A stretch of DNA of 64,000 bases, taken from NCBI RefSeq assembly GCF_005893125.1, contig NZ_VCJS01000029.1:1-64000 (forward strand), read 5' to 3'. Below the pieces are notes generated by a model, which had not been told where the DNA came from, ran no database searches, and saw only the letters and a program-made list of their open reading frames with translations. Positions 47,165-56,328 of this stretch are shown piece after piece; positions within the stretch are counted from its first letter, which is position 1; every line of letters starts with the position of its first letter. Made by a program: the position numbers and the translations under genes. This DNA is from Nonomuraea basaltis (GTDB lineage Bacteria; Actinomycetota; Actinomycetes; Streptosporangiales; Streptosporangiaceae).

Positions 47165-48222
47165 TGATGCGGCCCCCCTGCGATCACCTCGAGGATCTCC
47201 GCGCTGGTGACCACGCCGAGCAGGCTTTCGCCGTCCATGACGCGCACCGGCCGTTCGGCGGAGAGCACCGCGTGGACGGCGTCCCGGATGACCACGTCGG
47301 GGCCGAGCTCGGGCCCGTCGAGCGGCTCGTCGGGCAGCGGCGGGCGCATGATCCACCGGAGCGTCAGCACGTGCGAGCGCGGGATGTCGCTGACGAAGTC
47401 CCTGACGTAGTCGTCGGCCGGCGCGCCCACCACCTGGTCGGGCGTGCCCACCTGGACGAGCTCGCCGTCGCGCATGATGAGGATGCGGTCACCGAGTTTG
47501 AGTGCCTCGCTGAGGTCGTGGGTGATGAACACCATCGTCTTGCCCACCTCGTGGTGCAGCCGGATGACCTCGTTCTGCATCTCGCGCCGGATCAGCGGGT
47601 CCAGCGCGGAGAACGGCTCGTCGAACAGCAGCACCTCGGGGTCGGCCGCGAGGGCCCGGGCCAGGCCGACGCGCTGCTGCATGCCGCCGGAGAGCTGGTC
47701 GGGGTAGGAGTTCTCGAAGCCGTTGAGGCCGACGAGGCCGACCACCTCGCGCGCCCGCTCGTACCGGTCCCGCTTGGCGACCCCGCGGATCTCCAGCCCG
47801 AAGGCGACGTTGTCGAGCACGCACCGGTGCGGCAGCAGGCCGAAGTGCTGGAAGACCATGGCCATGCGGTGCCTGCGCAGCTCGCGCAGCCGGCGGTCGT
47901 CGGCCTTGCCCACGTCCTCGCCGTCGAGCAGGATCTCGCCCGCGGTGGGCTCGATCAGCCGCGTCAGGCAGCGGACGAGGGTGGACTTGCCCGAGCCGGA
48001 CAGTCCCATGACGACGAACACCTCGCCCCGGCGCACCTCGAAGGAGACGTCGCGGACGGCGGCGACGCAGCCGGTCTGCTCCTTGAGCTCCTTGCGCGTG
48101 AGCGAGCTGCCGACGACGCTTTCGGCCTTGGGGCCGAACACCTTCCACAGTCCGCGCACAGAGAGGACGGGAGGGGCATCGATGTCGAGTCCACTACGTT
48201 CGGCCACTGACGGCACGGTCAT
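47161..48222 (-). CDS. Glycine betaine ABC transporter ATPase (ProV/OpuAA type)
   Basis: A 353-residue ATPase with the long N-terminal ProV extension ([18 protein letters not shown]), Walker [14 protein letters not shown] near residue 73, [20 protein letters not shown], signature [15 protein letters not shown], Walker [14 protein letters not shown] and switch THDLSEAL. The C-terminal ~90 residues form a degenerate CBS-like regulatory module, the region that senses ionic strength in OpuA. It lies 24 bp after the betaine aldehyde dehydrogenase gene. Confidence 0.92.
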   Translation of the reverse strand: MTVPSVAERSGLDIDAPPVLSVRGLWKVFGPKAESVVGSSLTRKELKEQTGCVAAVRDVSFEVRRGEVFVVMGLSGSGKSTLVRCLTRLIEPTAGEILLDGEDVGKADDRRLRELRRHRMAMVFQHFGLLPHRCVLDNVAFGLEIRGVAKRDRYERAREVVGLVGLNGFENSYPDQLSGGMQQRVGLARALAADPEVLLFDEPFSALDPLIRREMQNEVIRLHHEVGKTMVFITHDLSEALKLGDRILIMRDGELVQVGTPDQVVGAPADDYVRDFVSDIPRSHVLTLRWIMRPPLPDEPLDGPELGPDVVIRDAVHAVLSAERPVRVMDGESLLGVVTSAEILEVIAGGPHQ

Positions 48223-48246
48223 GACTACCTCTTGGTCGTCGGAGCG

Positions 48247-49707
48247 TCAGTTCGCTGGGAACCACCGCTGGGGGCGCGGGCGGGTGTTCTGCCACACATG
48301 CTTGATCTCGCGATATTCGTCCAGGCCGGTCGGGCCGAGCTCGCGGCCGATGCCCGACTGCTTGAAGCCACCCCACTCGGCCTGGGGTACGTAGGGGTGG
48401 TAGTCGTTGATCCACACCGTGCCGTGCCGCAGCCGGCCCGCCACCCGCTGCGCCCTGCCGGCGTCCTGGGTCCAGACGCCGCCCGCCAGGCCGTATTCGG
48501 TGTCGTTGGCGAGGCGGACGGCCTCGTCCTCGGTGGTGAAGCGCTCCACGGTGAGCACGGGGCCGAACGACTCCTCGCGGACCACGCGCATGCCCTGCTT
48601 GCACTCGTCCAGCACGGTGGGCCGGTAGAAGAAGCCGGGCCCGTCGAGCCGGTGTCCCCCGCAGCGCAGGACGGCGCCCTCGGCGAGCCCCGCCGCCACG
48701 TACTCCTCGATCTTGGCCAGATGCGCGGCGGAGATGAGCGGGCCGGTGTGGGCCTCGGCGTCGTACGGCCCGCCCAGCCGGATCAGCTCGGCCCGCCGGA
48801 CGACCTCGTCGACGAACGCGTCGTGCAGCGAGTCCTCCACCAGCAGCCGTGCCCCGGCCGAGCAGACCTGGCCGGAGTGCAGGAACACGGCGGTGAGCGC
48901 GAAGTCGACCGCGGTCTCGAAGTCGGCGTCGGCGAAGACGATGTTGGGGTTCTTGCCGCCGAGCTCCAGCGCCACCCGCTTGACCGTGGCGGACGCCGCG
49001 GCCATGATCCGCCGCCCGGTGTCCACGCCGCCGGTGAACGACACCAGGTCCACGTCCGGGTGCTCGGCGAGCGGCGCCCCCGCCGCCGGGCCGGCGCCCA
49101 GGACCAGGTTGGCGACGCCCGCGGGCAGGCCGGCCTCCTCCAGCGCGCGGATCAGCAGGATCGCGGTGCTCGGGGTCAGCTCGCTGGGCTTGAGCACGAA
49201 GGTGTTGCCGGCGGCGAGCGCGGGCGCCACCTTCCAGGTGGCCTGCAGCAGCGGGTAGTTCCACGGTGTGATCAGGCCGCACACGCCGACCGGCTCGTAG
49301 ACGATGCGGCTGATCGCGTCGTCGCGCCCCGTGTCGATCACGCGGCCCGCGTCGGTGCCCGCGACGCCGGCGAAGTAGCGCAGGCAAGCGACGGAGTCGT
49401 CGACGTCGTACTCGCTCTCCACCAGGCGCTTGCCGGTGTCGCCCGACTCGGCGCGGGCGAAGACCGCGCGGTCGCGCTCCAGCAGGCCGGCCACCTTGGA
49501 CAGCAGGGCTCCGCGCTCGCGGGCGGGGGTGGCAGGCCACGGACCCCGGTCGAAGGCCTGTCTGGCAGACCGGATAGCGGCCACGGTGTCGGTCGCGGAG
49601 GCTTCTGCGACCGTGGTAACGAGACTGCCGTCGGCGGGCGAGTAAATGCCGCGCTGTCCACCGTCGGCCGGCTTGGTCCACGTGCCGCCGATATAGAGAT
49701 CGGTCAT
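48247..49707 (-). CDS. betB: Betaine aldehyde dehydrogenase
   Basis: A 486-residue NAD(P)-dependent aldehyde dehydrogenase. The oxyanion region CGLITPWNYPLLQATWK, the glutamate motif LELGGKNPNIVF and the catalytic cysteine in SGQVCSAGARLLVE are intact. FDRGPWPATPARERG and WINDYHPYVPQAEWGGFKQSG fit the BetB branch. Its product, glycine betaine, is both the importer substrate and the demethylase substrate encoded nearby. ATG 49707 with AAGGTG upstream is used; the frame extends farther upstream but through the operator at 49726-49740. First gene of a four-gene operon with the betaine importer. Confidence 0.9.
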   Translation of the reverse strand: MTDLYIGGTWTKPADGGQRGIYSPADGSLVTTVAEASATDTVAAIRSARQAFDRGPWPATPARERGALLSKVAGLLERDRAVFARAESGDTGKRLVESEYDVDDSVACLRYFAGVAGTDAGRVIDTGRDDAISRIVYEPVGVCGLITPWNYPLLQATWKVAPALAAGNTFVLKPSELTPSTAILLIRALEEAGLPAGVANLVLGAGPAAGAPLAEHPDVDLVSFTGGVDTGRRIMAAASATVKRVALELGGKNPNIVFADADFETAVDFALTAVFLHSGQVCSAGARLLVEDSLHDAFVDEVVRRAELIRLGGPYDAEAHTGPLISAAHLAKIEEYVAAGLAEGAVLRCGGHRLDGPGFFYRPTVLDECKQGMRVVREESFGPVLTVERFTTEDEAVRLANDTEYGLAGGVWTQDAGRAQRVAGRLRHGTVWINDYHPYVPQAEWGGFKQSGIGRELGPTGLDEYREIKHVWQNTRPRPQRWFPAN

Positions 49708-49725
49708 CGGCACACCTTTTGATCG

Positions 49726-49740
49726 TTGCGTATGGCGCAA
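49726..49740. promoter_or_regulatory. Perfect IclR-type dyad before betB
   Basis: TTGCG-TATGG-CGCAA is the best copy of the island-wide 15-bp dyad, with both half-sites perfect. It lies 18 bp upstream of the betB start. No second copy at the 19-bp spacing is visible here. Confidence 0.7.
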
Positions 49741-49885
49741 GTCAATGCTGATTGAGGAACAGGATTGACGCCCTCCACGCATTAGTCAAGGCCTAGCAGA
49801 AATCACTTGACGAATCGCCTCGCTGTTATTTCCGCTGCGTCGCGCCCTGGCCTCTTGACTACAGCATGCCTGGAGAGACACCCTG

Positions 49886-49919
49886 TTGCGCATAGACCAC
49901 CATTGTGCGCCATGCGCAA
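49886..49919. promoter_or_regulatory. Paired IclR-type operator before purU
   Basis: TTGCGCATAGACCAC (49886-49900) and GTGCGCCATGCGCAA (49905-49919) start 19 bp apart, each with one strong half-site, so the outer arms read TTGCG and CGCAA as in the dimethylglycine operon. The site ends 16 bp before the purU ATG. The remaining divergent region (49741-49885) contains several TTGAC hexamers that could be -35 boxes in either direction, but no convincing -10 partner. Confidence 0.65.
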
Positions 49920-49935
49920 CACGCTAGGAGGTGCG

Positions 49936-50799
49936 ATGTCTCCTCGGCCCGATCCTGGACGCGAGTTCATCCTCACGGTCTCCTGTACCGACAAGCCAGG
50001 CATCGTGTACGCCGTGACCAGCTTCCTGGTGCAGCACGGCGGCAACATGCTGCAGAGCAAGCAGTTCAACGACCGCAGGGGCGGCGGCTTCTTCATGCGC
50101 GTGCACTTCGCGGCCCAGCACGGGCTGGAGGAACTGCGCGCCGGCTTCGCCTACGTCGCCGACTCCTTCCAGATGACCTGGCGGCTCAACGACGCCTCGA
50201 CCCCCACCAGGGCGCTCATCATGGTGTCGAAGTTCGGCCACTGCATGAACGACCTGCTCTTCCGCCGGCAAGTGGGCGGGCTGAACATCGAGATCCCCGC
50301 GATCGTCTCCAACCACCCCGACCTGGAGCCGCTCGCGACCTCCTACGGCCTGCCGTTCCACCACGTGCCGGTGACCTCCGCGGCCAAGGCCGAGGCGGAG
50401 GCCAGGACCCTGGAGCTGGTCGAGGAGTACGACGTGGACCTCGTCGTGCTCGCCCGCTACATGCAGGTCCTGTCCGACGACATGTGCAAACGACTAGAAG
50501 GGCGGGCCATCAACATCCATCACTCCTTCCTGCCGGGGTTCAAGGGCGCCAAGCCGTACCACCAGGCCCACGAGCGCGGAGTGAAGCTCATCGGCGCGAC
50601 CGCGCACTACGTCACTGCGGATCTCGACGAGGGCCCGATCATCGAGCAGGACGTCGCCAGGGTGGACCACGAGCTCGACCCCGACGACCTGATCGCGGCG
50701 GGCCGGGACGTCGAGGCCCAGGTGCTGGCCCGCGCCGTGAAGTGGCACAGCGAGCACCGCGTGCTGCTCAACGGCGACCGCACGGTCGTCTTCCGCTGA
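49936..50799 (+). CDS. purU: Formyltetrahydrofolate deformylase
   Basis: A 287-residue hydrolase releasing formate from 10-formyl-tetrahydrofolate. The N-terminal ACT domain (FILTVSCTDKPGIVYAVTSFL) is followed by a formyltransferase-type domain with VSKFGHCMNDLLFR, NHPDLEPLA, INIHHSFLPGFKGAKPYHQA and the catalytic DLDEGPIIEQD. ATG 49936 has a perfect TAGGAGGTG site. In betaine catabolism it recycles tetrahydrofolate from the C1 units made by dimethylglycine and sarcosine oxidation, as in Pseudomonas purU clusters. It is divergent from betB and has its own copy of the shared operator. Confidence 0.94.
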   Translation: MSPRPDPGREFILTVSCTDKPGIVYAVTSFLVQHGGNMLQSKQFNDRRGGGFFMRVHFAAQHGLEELRAGFAYVADSFQMTWRLNDASTPTRALIMVSKFGHCMNDLLFRRQVGGLNIEIPAIVSNHPDLEPLATSYGLPFHHVPVTSAAKAEAEARTLELVEEYDVDLVVLARYMQVLSDDMCKRLEGRAINIHHSFLPGFKGAKPYHQAHERGVKLIGATAHYVTADLDEGPIIEQDVARVDHELDPDDLIAAGRDVEAQVLARAVKWHSEHRVLLNGDRTVVFR

Positions 50800-50836
50800 G
50801 GCTTCAGCGGAGAAATCGCGCCCGCTGAGACGCGCG

Positions 50837-50878
50837 AAAAGAGGCGGTGGGGCCGCGGCGGGCCCCACCGCCTCTTTT
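50837..50878. terminator. Bidirectional terminator between purU and betA
   Basis: An 18-bp perfect stem (AAAAGAGGCGGTGGGGCC and its complement at 50861-50878) with a 6-base loop is flanked by A4 and T4, so it works on both strands. It lies 37 bp after the purU stop and touches the betA stop codon on the other strand. Confidence 0.92.
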
Positions 50879-52518
50879 CACGTCTTCTGGTGCCGGTAGA
50901 AACCGGCGGTCTCCGGCGAGAGCGGAGTGTTGCCGAGGATCAGGTCGGCCGCCTTCTCCGCCAGCATCATGACCGGCGCGTAGATGTTGCCGTTGGTGAC
51001 GTACGGCATGACGGAGGCGTCCACCACACGCAGCCCGTCGACGCCGTGCACGCGCATGGTCTCCGGGTCCACCACGGACATCTCGTCGATCCCCATCTTG
51101 GCCGTGCAGGAGGGATGCAGGGCGGTCTCGCCGTCCTTCGCGACCCAGTCGAGGATCTCCTCGTCGGTCGCGACGGACGGTCCCGGCGACAGCTCCCCCG
51201 TGCTGAACTCGGCCAGCGCGGGCTGGCCGAGGATGCTCCTGGCCACCCTGACGGCCTCCACCCACTCCCGGCGGTCCTGCTCGGTGGACAGGTAGTTGAA
51301 GCGCAGGGCGGGGTGCTGCCGCGGGTCGGTGCTCTTGATCTTCACCGAGCCGCGGGCGTCGGAGTACATCGGCCCGACGTGCACCTGGTAGCCGTGCCCG
51401 CCCGCGGGCGCCGAGCCGTCGTAGCGGACGGCGATGGGCAGGAAGTGGAACATCAGGTTGGGGTAGCCGACGTCGTCGTTGCTGCGGACGAAGCCGCCGG
51501 CCTCGAAGTGGTTGGTCGCCCCAGGCCCCTTGCGCAGGAAGAGCCACTGCGCGCCGATCCACGGATGGCGCCACTTCTGCAAGTTGGGCTGCATCGAGAC
51601 CGGCTGGGAGCAGCCGTGCTGGATGTAGACCTCCAGGTGGTCCTGCAGATTCTCGCCGACGCCCGGCAGGTCGTGCACCACGCCGATGCCCAGCGCGGAG
51701 AGCTCACTCGCGTTGCCGACGCCGGACAGCTGCAGCAGTTGCGGCGAGTTGATGGCGCCGCCGCACAGGATGACCTCTTTGGCGCGGACAGTGCCGCCGT
51801 CGTACTCCACGCCGACCGCTCGCGTGCCCTCGAAGAGGACTCTCGACACGAACGCGCGGGTCTTGACCGTGAGGTTCGGGCGCTTGAGCACCGGGTGCAG
51901 GTAGGCGCGGGCGGCGCTGAGCCGGCGGCCGCCGCGGATGTTGCGGTCGAAGCGGGCGAAGCCCTCCTGGCGATAGCCGTTGACGTCGTCGGTGAGCGGG
52001 TGGCCGGCCTGCTGGACGGCCTCGAAGAACGCCCCGAAGAGCGGCGTGCCTGCGGGCCCGCGCTCCAGTACCAGCGGCCCGTCGTGGCCGCGGAAGGGGG
52101 TGCCCGGGTCGGCCAGGCAGTTCTCCATCCGCTTGAAGTACGGCAGGCAGTGCGCGTAGTCCCAGTTCTTCATCCCCGGGTCGGCACCCCAGCGCTCGAA
52201 GTCCATCGGGTTGCCCCGCTGGAAGATCATGCCGTTGATGCTGCTGGAGCCGCCGAGCACCTTCCCGCGGGCGTGGTAGATCCGCCTGCCGTGCATGAGA
52301 GGCTCGGGCTCGGACTCGTAGCGCCAGTCGTAGAAGCGGTTGCCGATGGGGAAGGGCAGGGCCGCGGGCATGTGGATGAACACGTCCCACGGATAGTCCG
52401 GGCGGCCGGCCTCCAGGACCAGCACGCGCGTGGCAGGGTCCGCGGAGAGCCGGTTGGCCAGGGCACAGCCCGCCGAGCCACCTCCGACGATGACGAAGTC
52501 GTACTGCTGTGACGTCAT
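50878..52518 (-). CDS. betA: Choline dehydrogenase (GMC oxidoreductase)
   Basis: A 546-residue GMC flavoenzyme oxidising choline to betaine aldehyde. FAD motif [19 protein letters not shown] at the N-terminus, then the BetA-typical [35 protein letters not shown] (near residue 85) and the second GMC signature [16 protein letters not shown]. The catalytic histidine is in [13 protein letters not shown] near residue 465, and [21 protein letters not shown] closes the site. ATG 52518 is chosen with GAGG upstream; ATG 52533 is possible. The operator pair at 52553-52586 precedes it. It is transcribed divergently from the iclR gene. Confidence 0.92.
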   Translation of the reverse strand: MTSQQYDFVIVGGGSAGCALANRLSADPATRVLVLEAGRPDYPWDVFIHMPAALPFPIGNRFYDWRYESEPEPLMHGRRIYHARGKVLGGSSSINGMIFQRGNPMDFERWGADPGMKNWDYAHCLPYFKRMENCLADPGTPFRGHDGPLVLERGPAGTPLFGAFFEAVQQAGHPLTDDVNGYRQEGFARFDRNIRGGRRLSAARAYLHPVLKRPNLTVKTRAFVSRVLFEGTRAVGVEYDGGTVRAKEVILCGGAINSPQLLQLSGVGNASELSALGIGVVHDLPGVGENLQDHLEVYIQHGCSQPVSMQPNLQKWRHPWIGAQWLFLRKGPGATNHFEAGGFVRSNDDVGYPNLMFHFLPIAVRYDGSAPAGGHGYQVHVGPMYSDARGSVKIKSTDPRQHPALRFNYLSTEQDRREWVEAVRVARSILGQPALAEFSTGELSPGPSVATDEEILDWVAKDGETALHPSCTAKMGIDEMSVVDPETMRVHGVDGLRVVDASVMPYVTNGNIYAPVMMLAEKAADLILGNTPLSPETAGFYRHQKT

Positions 52519-52552
52519 GGTGCCTCGTCTCATCGCACGTTTCACCGAATTG

Positions 52553-52586
52553 TATCGCTATACGCACCGCGTTTCACTAGGTGCAA
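52553..52586. promoter_or_regulatory. Paired IclR-type operator between betA and iclR
   Basis: On the minus strand GTGCGTATAGCGATA (52567-52553) matches the betB dyad except at three arm positions. A second related box, TTTCACTAGGTGCAA, starts 19 bp away (52572-52586). Two GTTTCAC heptamers (52539-52545 and 52571-52577) are 32 bp apart, about three helical turns. The location suits control of betA and possibly of iclR. Confidence 0.55.
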
Positions 52587-52633
52587 CATGAGATCTTTTG
52601 GCGTTACGTTCGACGCGAGTTCCTTGTAGCACT

Positions 52634-52653
52634 TACAGTTTCGCTATGAGCAA
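52634..52653 (+). promoter_or_regulatory. Putative leaderless start and weak operator at iclR
   Basis: A TACAGT -10-like box (52634-52639) lies six bases before the iclR ATG, and no Shine-Dalgarno is present. A weak copy of the island dyad, TTTCG-CTATG-AGCAA (52639-52653), spans the start codon itself, which would allow autorepression. Confidence 0.4.
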
Positions 52654-53419
52654 CGACTCGGGCAGTGGAGGCGTGCAGTCCGTTGACAGGGCGATCAGCG
52701 TGCTGGAGATCCTGTCCCGCCGGGGCGAGGCCGGAGTCAGCGAGGTGGCGGCGGAGATCGACGTGCACAAGTCGACCGCCTTCCGGCTGCTCGGCGCGCT
52801 GGAAGCACGTGGCCTGGTGGAGCAGGCCGAGGACCGCGGCAAATATCGCCTGGGCTTCGGCATCATCCGGCTGGCCGGCGGGGTCAGCACGCAGATGGAC
52901 ATCATCCAGCGGGCCCGGCCCGTCTGCCACCGGCTGGCCGAGGAGATCGGGGAGACGGTGAACATCGCCGTGCTCCGCTCCGCGTGCGCGGTCAACCTCG
53001 ACCAGGTCCGCGGCCCGTCGGCCGTCACCGCCTACAACTGGGTCGGCCAGATCACCCCTCTGCACGCCACCTCGAGCGGCAAGGCGATGCTCGCCCACCT
53101 CGACGACAACGAGCTCGCCCGGCTGCTGTCGGACGGGACGCTGGAGAGCTTCACCTCCCGGACGATCACCGACGTCGACGCGCTGCAGAAGCAGCTCGCC
53201 GAGACGCGCCAGACGGGCTACGCCTTCTGCCTGGAGGAGCTGGAGGACGGGCTGAACGCCGTGGCCGCGCCCATCCGCGCCTACCACGGCGAGGTCGTCG
53301 CCGCGGTAAGCGCCTCCGGGCCTGCCTACCGCTTCAGCGCCGAGCGCATTCACGAGCTCGCGCCCGTCCTCATCGGCGGGGCCGCCGAGATCAGCCGGCG
53401 GCTCGGCTACGCGGGCTGA
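52646..53419 (+). CDS. IclR-family regulator of the betaine island
   Basis: A 257-residue IclR regulator. The N-terminal winged helix is VQSVDRAISVLEILSRRGEA plus VSEVAAEIDVHKSTAFRLLG (about residues 9-50), followed by the wing YRLGFGIIRLAG. The C-terminal GAF-like effector domain contains PLHATSSGKAMLAHL and CLEELEDGLNAVAAPIRAY. It is the only regulator in the 34-58 kb catabolic island and is embedded between betA and the demethylase operon, so it very probably controls the shared dyads. The effector may be betaine, dimethylglycine or choline; repressor or activator mode cannot be decided. Confidence 0.92.
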   Translation: MSNDSGSGGVQSVDRAISVLEILSRRGEAGVSEVAAEIDVHKSTAFRLLGALEARGLVEQAEDRGKYRLGFGIIRLAGGVSTQMDIIQRARPVCHRLAEEIGETVNIAVLRSACAVNLDQVRGPSAVTAYNWVGQITPLHATSSGKAMLAHLDDNELARLLSDGTLESFTSRTITDVDALQKQLAETRQTGYAFCLEELEDGLNAVAAPIRAYHGEVVAAVSASGPAYRFSAERIHELAPVLIGGAAEISRRLGYAG

Positions 53420-53461
53420 CCCGCTCCGGCCTCATCGCCACGCGGCCTTCGCCGCTCGCCG

Positions 53462-54577
53462 CTATCCGATCCGGTCCTGGACCCACTCGTGGAAGCCGCC
53501 GATGTGGTGCTCGCTGGGCACCAGCACGCCGCCCTGGGCGTACGTGCGCGAGCTCATCGCGGGCTGGCAGCGCTCACAGGCGTCGAAGTCCTGCTCGTTG
53601 ACCCGGTGGAAGAGCTCGACCGACTTGTCCAGATCCTTGCCGCCGGCCACGACGTCGGGGAGATAGAGCCAGTCGCACTCGACCACCGTGCGGTCGACGG
53701 CGAGGGGGAACATGCGGTGCAGGATGACGTGGTCGGGCACCAGGTTGATGAAGACCTGCGGCTTGACGGTGATCGCGTAGTAGCGCCGGTCCTGCTCCTC
53801 GCTCAGCGTCGGGATGCGGTCGAGCCCCTCCGAGCCGTCCACGGTGAAGCCCTCGACCCGCTCGCCGAACTCCGCGCCGTGGCCGACGAAGTACTGCGCG
53901 GCGTAGCCGTCGGCGAACTCCGGCAGCACCTCCGTCAGCTCGGGGTGGATCGTGGCGCAGTGGTAGCACTCCATGAAGTTCTCGACGATGAGCTTCCAGT
54001 TGGCCTTGACGTCGTAGACGATCCGCCGGCCGACCTCCAGGTTCGCCACGTCGTAGTTGTCGATCAGCTGCAGCGCGCCCAGCCGCTCCTCCACCGCGCC
54101 GTGCACGTCCTGCTCGAACGACGGCGGGTCGTCGGCCAGGCAGACCCACACGTAGCCGAGCCATTCCCGCACGTGCACCTTGACCAACCCGTACCGCACC
54201 CGGTCCAGGTCGGCCATCTTGGTCAGGTTGGGCGCCGCGATCAGCTTGCCGTCCAGGTCGTACGTCCACGCGTGGTAGGAGCACTGGAAGGCCCGCTTGA
54301 CCTCGCCGGACTCCTCCGTGCACAGGGTCGCGCCGCGATGCCGGCAGACGTTGTAGAAGGCGCGGACCGACCCGTCACGCGCTCGGCTGATGATCAGGTT
54401 CTCGGTGCCGACCTGCACCGTCTTGAACGAGCCCGGTTTGGGCAGGTCGGACGAGCGCACCGCGCAGAACCACATCGTCTCGAAGATGTTCTTCTGCTCC
54501 AGCGCGAAGATCTCCGGATCGGTGTAGTAGCGGCCCGGCAGGGTGGGGATCACGCTGGAGGTCGTTGCGGTGGTCAC
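53462..54577 (-). CDS. gbcA: Rieske-type glycine betaine demethylase (GbcA-like)
   Basis: A 371-residue Rieske non-heme iron oxygenase. The Rieske cluster ligands are CRHRGA (near residue 78) and CSYHAW (near 98). The mononuclear iron site is ENFMECYHCATIHPELTEV (near 207), with the later aspartate in the C-terminal domain. This is the architecture of GbcA, which splits glycine betaine to dimethylglycine and formaldehyde. Genes for every later step of betaine breakdown lie within 20 kb. It ends a five-gene minus-strand operon. Stachydrine or carnitine oxygenases are relatives, so the substrate assignment rests partly on context. Confidence 0.87.
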   Translation of the reverse strand: MTTATTSSVIPTLPGRYYTDPEIFALEQKNIFETMWFCAVRSSDLPKPGSFKTVQVGTENLIISRARDGSVRAFYNVCRHRGATLCTEESGEVKRAFQCSYHAWTYDLDGKLIAAPNLTKMADLDRVRYGLVKVHVREWLGYVWVCLADDPPSFEQDVHGAVEERLGALQLIDNYDVANLEVGRRIVYDVKANWKLIVENFMECYHCATIHPELTEVLPEFADGYAAQYFVGHGAEFGERVEGFTVDGSEGLDRIPTLSEEQDRRYYAITVKPQVFINLVPDHVILHRMFPLAVDRTVVECDWLYLPDVVAGGKDLDKSVELFHRVNEQDFDACERCQPAMSSRTYAQGGVLVPSEHHIGGFHEWVQDRIG

Positions 54578-54605
54578 GGGAGTACTCCTCTGGGTACAGG
54601 CCGGG

Positions 54606-55229
54606 TCAATGTCCGCGGCGGATCCAGTCCTCTAGCTGCGGAGCCTCGGCTCCGATGGTGGTGTCGTCGCCGTGCCCGGTGTGCACCACCGTCTCGGCGG
54701 GGAGCGTGAGCAGGGTCTGGCTGATGGACGAGATGATCGTGGGAAAGTCGCTGTACGACCTGCCCGTGGCTCCCGGCCCGCCCTGGAAGAGGGTGTCGCC
54801 GGAGAACAGCGCGCCGAGCTCGGGCACGTACAGGCACACCGCTCCCGGGGCGTGCCCCGGGGTGTGCAGGACGTGGACGGCGCAGTCGCCGATCCGCAGG
54901 ATCTGCCCGTTCACCAGCGGCCGGTCGGGCGACGCGGAGGGGTGCGCGAGCTTCCACAGCACCTCGTCGTCCGGGTGCAGCAGCACCGGCGCCCCGGTGC
55001 GCGCGGCCAGCTCGGGCGCGGCGGCCACGTGGTCGTTGTGGGCGTGCGTGCACACGATCCCGGCGACCCGGCGGTCACCTGCGGCCTCCGCGATCGCCGC
55101 GTCGTCGTGGGCCGCGTCGACGACGAGGACCTGGTCGTCATCACCCAGCAACCAGACGTTGTTGTCGACGTCCCACGTGCCGCCGTCCAGGCTGAAGGTG
55201 CCGGAGGTGACCAGGCGCTCGATCCGCAT
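54606..55229 (-). CDS. MBL-fold hydrolase, candidate S-formylmycothiol hydrolase
   Basis: A 207-residue glyoxalase-II-like metallo-beta-lactamase. The metal motif is VCTHAHNDHVAA (H-x-H-x-D-H near residue 63), with further ligands in HTPGHAPGAVCLYV and FSGDTLFQGGPGATG and a final HTGHGDDTTIG. It is encoded directly after mscR (stop and ATG share a base), a pairing that points to hydrolysis of the S-formylmycothiol that MscR makes. That role is inference. As an alternative it could be a general thioesterase. Confidence 0.85.
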   Translation of the reverse strand: MRIERLVTSGTFSLDGGTWDVDNNVWLLGDDDQVLVVDAAHDDAAIAEAAGDRRVAGIVCTHAHNDHVAAAPELAARTGAPVLLHPDDEVLWKLAHPSASPDRPLVNGQILRIGDCAVHVLHTPGHAPGAVCLYVPELGALFSGDTLFQGGPGATGRSYSDFPTIISSISQTLLTLPAETVVHTGHGDDTTIGAEAPQLEDWIRRGH

Positions 55230-56314
55230 CACAGCACCACCACGGAGCGGAGCACCTCGCCGTGGTGCATCTTGGCGAAGGCCTCCTCGACGTCGTCCAG
55301 GCCGATGGTCTCGGTGACGAACGCGTCGAGGTCGAGACGACCCTGCAGGTAGAGGGAGATCAGCATGGGGAAGTCGCGGCTCGGCAGGCAGTCGCCGTAC
55401 CAGCTCGACTTGAGCGCGCCGCCGCGGCCGAAGACGTCGAGGAGCGGCAGGCCGAGCGTCATCTCGGGCGTGGGGACACCCACGAGCACCGCGGTCCCGG
55501 CCAGGTCACGGGCGTAGAACGCCTGCTTGAACGTCTCGGGCCGGCCGACCGCGTCGATCACCACGTCCGCGCCGAAACCGCCGGTGAGCTCCCTGATCCG
55601 TTCGACGGGGTCGGCCTCCTTGGCGTTGACGGTGTGCGTCGCGCCGAAGCCGCGGGCCCAGTCGAGCTTCCGGTCGTCCACGTCGACGGCGATGATCGTG
55701 GCGGCGCCGGCCAGCCGGGCCCCGGCGATCGCCGCGTTGCCGACCCCGCCGCAGCCGATGACCGCGACGGAGTCGCCCCGGCCGACCCCGCCGGTGTTCA
55801 CCGCCGCGCCGAGGCCGGCCATCACACCGCACCCGAGGAGTCCGGCGGCGGCCGGGGAGGCGGCCGGGTCGACCTTGGTGCACTGGCCCGCGGCCACCAG
55901 CGTCTTCTCGGCGAACGCGCCGATGCCCAGGGCGGGGCTGAGCGGCGTGCCGTCCGCGAGCGTCATCTTCTGGGTGGCGTTGTGGGTGTTGAAGCAGTAC
56001 TGCGGGCGGCCCCTGAGACAGGAACGGCAGGACCCGCACACGGCCCGCCAGTTGAGGATGACGAAGTCGCCGGGCGCGACGTCGACGACGCCGGGGCCGA
56101 CGGCCTCCACCACACCGGCGGCCTCGTGGCCGAGCAGGAACGGGAACTCGTCGTTGATGCCGCCTTCGCGGTAGTGCAGGTCGGTGTGGCAGACGCCGCA
56201 CGTCTGCACCTTCACCAGCGCTTCGCCGGGACCCGGATCCGGCACGAGGATCGTCTCCAGGCTGACCGGCTTGCCCTTGCCCGTCGCGACCACGCCGCGT
56301 ACTTCATGAGCCAT
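55229..56314 (-). CDS. mscR: S-(hydroxymethyl)mycothiol dehydrogenase
   Basis: A 361-residue zinc-dependent alcohol dehydrogenase of the mycothiol-dependent formaldehyde dehydrogenase branch (EC 1.1.1.306). Catalytic zinc ligands are in [14 protein letters not shown] (Cys near 40) and [11 protein letters not shown] (His near 62). The structural-zinc cysteines are in [15 protein letters not shown], and the NAD site is [20 protein letters not shown] near residue 187. [15 protein letters not shown] is typical of the branch. In this operon it detoxifies the formaldehyde released by the betaine demethylase. It is 14 bp downstream of the reductase gene. Confidence 0.92.
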   Translation of the reverse strand: MAHEVRGVVATGKGKPVSLETILVPDPGPGEALVKVQTCGVCHTDLHYREGGINDEFPFLLGHEAAGVVEAVGPGVVDVAPGDFVILNWRAVCGSCRSCLRGRPQYCFNTHNATQKMTLADGTPLSPALGIGAFAEKTLVAAGQCTKVDPAASPAAAGLLGCGVMAGLGAAVNTGGVGRGDSVAVIGCGGVGNAAIAGARLAGAATIIAVDVDDRKLDWARGFGATHTVNAKEADPVERIRELTGGFGADVVIDAVGRPETFKQAFYARDLAGTAVLVGVPTPEMTLGLPLLDVFGRGGALKSSWYGDCLPSRDFPMLISLYLQGRLDLDAFVTETIGLDDVEEAFAKMHHGEVLRSVVVL

Positions 56315-56328
56315 GTTTCACTCCTGTG

